From an uncultured Shinella sp. (GTDB lineage: Bacteria; Pseudomonadota; Alphaproteobacteria; Rhizobiales; Rhizobiaceae), in the NCBI RefSeq assembly GCF_946479415.1, contig NZ_CAMLFY010000037.1, positions 1 through 38,195 on the forward strand: 38,195 bases of DNA. Direction: 5' to 3'. The position numbers were made by a program, and so were the translations under genes. This document shows, piece after piece, positions 35,304-38,195 of the stretch. Every line of letters starts with the position of its first letter. Within the stretch, counting starts at the first letter, position 1. The notes below the pieces were generated by a model. It did not search any database and was not told the DNA's origin. It saw only the letters and a list, made by a program, of their open reading frames with translations.

Positions 35304-36079
35304 GCCGCGCCCTCCTCGCTTTCGGACGCAGGGCGGCGGATCAGGTAGGTGTCCATGATCCAGCCGTGTTCCGCGCGCGCCATGCGGCGGGTCTCGGCAA
35401 TGGTTTCGGCCATCTCGGAAAGACGGCCGGAGAGCAGGATTTCGTGCGGCGTGCCGAGATAGGCGCCCCACCAGATCTCCGCGTCCGGATCCTCGACCGT
35501 GCGGAACGCCTGCACGCCATCGAGCATGACGAGCGCATCGCGCGCGCTCTCCGGCCAGCCCTCGGATAGCCGGCGGCCGGTGGTGATCTCGACGGGAAGG
35601 CCGATGCGGTTGAGCGCGATGCCGTGGCCGGCGCAGAGCGCCTGCACGCTGGTGATGCCGGGAATAACCTCCATCTCGAAAGCGACATGGCCGGCAGCGC
35701 GCACATGCTCGACGATGCGCAGGGTGCTGTCATAGAGCATCGGATCGCCCCAGACGAGCAATCCTAGCGTCTGATCGTCGCCTACCTCATGCGCGAGCGT
35801 GCGCTCGTAGATCGCGGCGATGGCGTGGTGCCAATCGTGGACGCCGTCCTCATAGGACCCGTCGGCGCGGCGCACCGGCACGGCATAATCGAGGATGCGG
35901 CAGGCGTCATTGCTGAGGAAACGGTCGCAGATATCGCGGCGCGCGTCGGCGAGAAAGGCCTTGTCAGTGCCCTTGGTGGGGATCAGCAGCACATCCGCCC
36001 GGTTCAGCGCGTTGATCGCCTGAACGGTCATGTGCTCGGGATTGCCCGCGCCGATCCCGATGACCAGTATCTTTCTCAA
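35300..36079 (-). CDS. cobF: Precorrin-6A synthase (deacetylating)
   Basis: Methylates C1 of precorrin-5 with loss of the extruded acetyl group, giving precorrin-6A. The 259-residue protein begins LRKILVIGIGAGNPEHMTVQAI and contains LLVWGDPMLYDSTLRI (about 129-144), EVIPGITSVQALCAGHGIALN (about 157-177) and MLDGVQAF, all CobF features. A TTG at 36079 is chosen as start because GGGAG lies 8 nt upstream and length then fits the family; an ATG at 36136 would add 19 unlikely residues. It is the first gene of the cobF-G-H-I-J run. The 129-nt gap to araC shows no cobalamin riboswitch. Confidence 0.93.
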   Translation of the reverse strand: MRKILVIGIGAGNPEHMTVQAINALNRADVLLIPTKGTDKAFLADARRDICDRFLSNDACRILDYAVPVRRADGSYEDGVHDWHHAIAAIYERTLAHEVGDDQTLGLLVWGDPMLYDSTLRIVEHVRAAGHVAFEMEVIPGITSVQALCAGHGIALNRIGLPVEITTGRRLSEGWPESARDALVMLDGVQAFRTVEDPDAEIWWGAYLGTPHEILLSGRLSEMAETIAETRRMARAEHGWIMDTYLIRRPASESEEGAA

Positions 36080-36208
36080 AATCCGTCTCCCGTGCGGCTC
36101 GCGCTCCCGGTTTGCGGCCCGGTCTGGGTCCCGCATCCCTTCCTAATCCCAAATGCGACAGGAAAACAGCCCCCGGATCGCGTCCTTTGCCGGTCTGTTT
36201 GAGACGCC

Positions 36209-37030
36209 TCACGCCGCTTTGCGGCTGGTGAGGTAGGCGCGCGGCGAGGTGCCGAGCATGCGCTTGAACATGGTGGTGAAGGCCGGCACGCTCTCGTAGC
36301 CGGCTTCGAGCGCCACGCGCGTCACCGGCTCGCCGGCGGCAAGCCGCGGCAGGCAGGCAAACAGGCAGGCCTGTTGCCGCCAGGTGACGAAGCTCACCCC
36401 CATCTCCTCGCGGAAAAACCGCGTGAAGGTGCGCCGGCTCATGTGGAGACGTCGCGCCCAGTCGTCGATCTTGGCCACGGGCGAGGGTGTTTCCACAAAA
36501 TCGCGGCAAAGGCCGGCAAGCCGCCCGCTTGCGGGAAAGGGCAGACCCAGCCGCCGCTCCGGCAGGCGGCCGATCTCGTCGAGCAGCAGCGCCATCACCA
36601 GTTCCCCGCGTCCGCGATCCTCCGCAAGCGCACCCTTGCGCACAGCCTCGGCGAGCAGCTGGCGCGCCAGATCCGTTACCTCGAGCACCGTTGGCTCCTC
36701 GGAGGCCGCGCGGCCCTCCGGCGAATAGATATAGACCGAGCGCATGCTGACATCGCTCGCCATCTCGACGGAATGCTCCAGTCCGCGCGGGATGAGCAGC
36801 GCATGGCCGGGTGGGATCATCCAGCGCCCGCGGTTCGTCGAAACCAGCACGACGCCGGAGAAGACGCAGAGAAACTGCGTGCGGCGGTGACGGTGCGGCG
36901 GCACGGTATAGCCGCCCGGAATATCCGAACTGTGGACCAGAACGTCCTCGTTCGACTGTTCCATGCGGGAGAGATTGCGGATGTGGTCGTCATCGAGCGC
37001 TTTCAGGCGCGCCGGCGTCAATTTTTCCAT
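36209..37030 (-). CDS. AraC-family regulator with N-terminal cupin domain
   Basis: A 273-residue activator or repressor. The cupin part (about 40-90) has PPHRHRRTQFLCVFSG and MIPPGHALLIPRGLEHSVEM. The C-terminal DNA-binding part has two helix-turn-helices (about 187-207 with WARRLHMSRRTFTRFFREEMG, and 236-258 with VALEAGYESVPAFTTMFKRMLG) ending TSPRAYL. The frame is open to 37558 but ATG 37030 begins the recognisable protein; the ribosome site is weak. It is divergent from an Fsr-type MFS gene with 111 nt between, the usual arrangement of a cupin-AraC regulator and the efflux gene it controls. The effector is unknown. Confidence 0.9.
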   Translation of the reverse strand: MEKLTPARLKALDDDHIRNLSRMEQSNEDVLVHSSDIPGGYTVPPHRHRRTQFLCVFSGVVLVSTNRGRWMIPPGHALLIPRGLEHSVEMASDVSMRSVYIYSPEGRAASEEPTVLEVTDLARQLLAEAVRKGALAEDRGRGELVMALLLDEIGRLPERRLGLPFPASGRLAGLCRDFVETPSPVAKIDDWARRLHMSRRTFTRFFREEMGVSFVTWRQQACLFACLPRLAAGEPVTRVALEAGYESVPAFTTMFKRMLGTSPRAYLTSRKAA

Positions 37031-37109
37031 CTTTGGCCCACTCGCGTAAGAAATGGACCTCAGCACAAAAGCAGGCCGCGCGCAATCCTTGTATGGAGAT
37101 GGCAAATCG

Positions 37110-37123
37110 CGCCGCCTGCGGCG
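37110..37123. promoter_or_regulatory. Small GC palindrome in the araC-fsr divergent promoter region
   Basis: CGCCGC and GCGGCG are separated by CT, 18 nt before the fsr start. In the 111-nt divergent region this could be an operator or just a hairpin in the 5' leader. The region also contains the unmapped promoters of both genes. Confidence 0.25.
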
Positions 37124-37141
37124 AACATTTCGAGGCTCCCC

Positions 37142-38195
37142 ATGTCGACATTCGTCCCGGCCGCCCCCTCCCGCGCCGCCGCCACCACCTATTCCATCAT
37201 CGTCGCGGTCAGCGCCTGCCACATGCTGAACGACATCATGCAGTCTCTGCTGACGTCGCTCTATCCGCTGCTCAAGGAAAACTATGCGCTCGATTTCGTG
37301 CAGATCGGCCTGCTCACCATGGCCTTCCAGGTCACGGCCTCGCTGCTGCAGCCGGCCGTCGGCATCGTCACGGACCGCTGGCCGATGCCCTTCTCGCTGC
37401 CGATCGGCATGGGCAGCACCTTTGTCGGCCTCATCATGCTGGCTTACGCGCATTCCTTCCCGGTTCTGGTCTTCGGCGCCTGCCTGATCGGTCTGGGTTC
37501 GGCGATCTTCCATCCGGAATCCTCGCGCGTCGCGCGCCTTGCCTCGGGCGGCCGCCATGGCCTTGCGCAGTCGATGTTCCAGGTCGGCGGCAATGCCGGT
37601 ACGGCGCTCGGCCCGCTGCTTGCCGCCTTCATCGTGCTGCCCTTCGGCCAGACGAGCGTCGCCTGGTTCTCGGCCATCGCCCTCGTCGGCATGATCATCC
37701 TGACCTGGGTCGGCAACTGGTATGCCGGCGAGCGCCGCTCGTCGGCCGGTCGCCCCGCCGTCAGCCGCGAGCTGCCGCTGCCGCGCGGCAAAGTCGCCTG
37801 GGCGCTGGCCGTGCTTGTGCTTCTGACCACGACCAAGAACGCCTATCTCGCCAGCATTTCGAGCTACTTTACCTTCTACACGATCGGCCGCTTCGGTCTC
37901 GACGTGCAGCAGGCGCAGTTGATGCTGTTCCTCTTCCTGGGCTCTTCGGCACTCGGCGTCTTCCTGGGTGGGCCGATCGGCGACCGCTTCGGCACGCGCT
38001 TCGTGATCTGGTTCTCGATCCTCGGCGTCATTCCCTTCGCGCTCATGCTGCCCTATGCCAATCTGTTCTGGACGGGCGTGCTGACGGTGATGATCGGCCT
38101 GATCTTCTCCTCGGCCTTCTCCAACATCGTCGTCTTCGCGCAGGAACTGGTGCCGGGCCGCGTCGGCATGATCGCCGGCATCTTCTTCGGCTTCG
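37142..38195 (+). CDS. MFS efflux transporter, fosmidomycin-resistance (Fsr) family, cut at the 3' end
   Basis: The first 351 codons are present; the gene runs off the window. It begins MSTFVPAAPSRAAATTYSI, and the first half contains HMLNDIMQSLLTSLYPLLK (about 28-46), GIVTDRWPMPF (the MFS loop 2-3 motif) and GLGSAIFHPESSRVARLASGGRHGLAQSMFQVGGNAG, the strong Fsr-family signature. About ten membrane segments are visible in the present part; LGGPIGDRFGTRFV is the second-half loop motif. GAGG lies 6 nt before the ATG. The Fsr family exports fosmidomycin and other small compounds in some species, but the substrate here is unknown. Regulation by the divergent AraC protein is likely. Confidence 0.9.
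   Translation, partial: MSTFVPAAPSRAAATTYSIIVAVSACHMLNDIMQSLLTSLYPLLKENYALDFVQIGLLTMAFQVTASLLQPAVGIVTDRWPMPFSLPIGMGSTFVGLIMLAYAHSFPVLVFGACLIGLGSAIFHPESSRVARLASGGRHGLAQSMFQVGGNAGTALGPLLAAFIVLPFGQTSVAWFSAIALVGMIILTWVGNWYAGERRSSAGRPAVSRELPLPRGKVAWALAVLVLLTTTKNAYLASISSYFTFYTIGRFGLDVQQAQLMLFLFLGSSALGVFLGGPIGDRFGTRFVIWFSILGVIPFALMLPYANLFWTGVLTVMIGLIFSSAFSNIVVFAQELVPGRVGMIAGIFFGF

Noticed and set aside
36080..36208. A second cobalamin riboswitch ahead of cobF.
   Set aside because: None of the landmarks (GCCGGTG, CCCCCGCAACTG, GCCACTG, the B12 box) is present on the minus strand.
1..38195. CRISPR arrays, tRNA genes, insertion sequences, prophage or toxin-antitoxin modules.
   Set aside because: No regularly spaced repeats, tRNA-like folds with T-loop sequence, transposase or integrase motifs, or small toxin-antitoxin pairs were seen on reading both strands.

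Overview
The window is about 38 kb of high-GC chromosomal DNA of the kind found in Rhizobiaceae (Rhizobium, Sinorhizobium, Agrobacterium, Shinella and relatives). The assignment rests on a complete cyclic beta-1,2-glucan locus (ndvA, ndvB and an opgC-type modifier), a two-domain pyruvate carboxylase of the rhizobial 1152-residue form, the aerobic cobalamin cluster cobF to cobM with cobK inverted, and a B12-dependent metH. Codon use looks even throughout. I saw no insertion sequence, prophage, CRISPR array, tRNA or rRNA.

Layout. Positions 1-8000: a cut-off glutathione S-transferase gene, mtgA, divergent ispA-hisC, a LysE-type exporter, ispG, a deoR-MFS pair with a dyad upstream, and a GNAT acetyltransferase. 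Positions 8040-11660: pyc with a clear intrinsic terminator, a TTG start and a recognisable promoter. Positions 11780-24280: a LuxR receptor with every canonical AHL-binding residue, then ndvA, convergent opgC and the very long ndvB. Together these make, export and probably succinylate periplasmic cyclic glucan. Positions 24700-29100: a cobalamin riboswitch, an unrecognised 71-residue protein, and metH behind its own 20-bp palindrome. Positions 29095-36079: cobM, L, K, J, I, H, G, F, covering every step from precorrin-2 to hydrogenobyrinic acid. Most junctions are 4-nt ATGA overlaps, and cobK lies antisense between cobJ and cobL. Positions 36200-38195: an AraC-type regulator divergent from an Fsr-type MFS efflux gene that runs off the end.

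How the genes connect. B12 synthesis (cob), B12 use (metH) and B12 sensing (riboswitch) are adjacent, and the metH and cobM stop codons abut. Glucan synthesis and export are neighbours of a quorum-sensing-type receptor. ispA and ispG both serve isoprenoid synthesis but sit in separate transcription units.

Most of the window is well-understood core metabolism. The observations most worth a second look are regulatory: the riboswitch and unknown small protein ahead of a B12-dependent enzyme, the 24-bp perfect palindrome spanning the ndvB stop and opgC start, the solo LuxR beside ndvA, and the antisense nesting of cobK. I did not find evidence of a wholly new multi-gene system.
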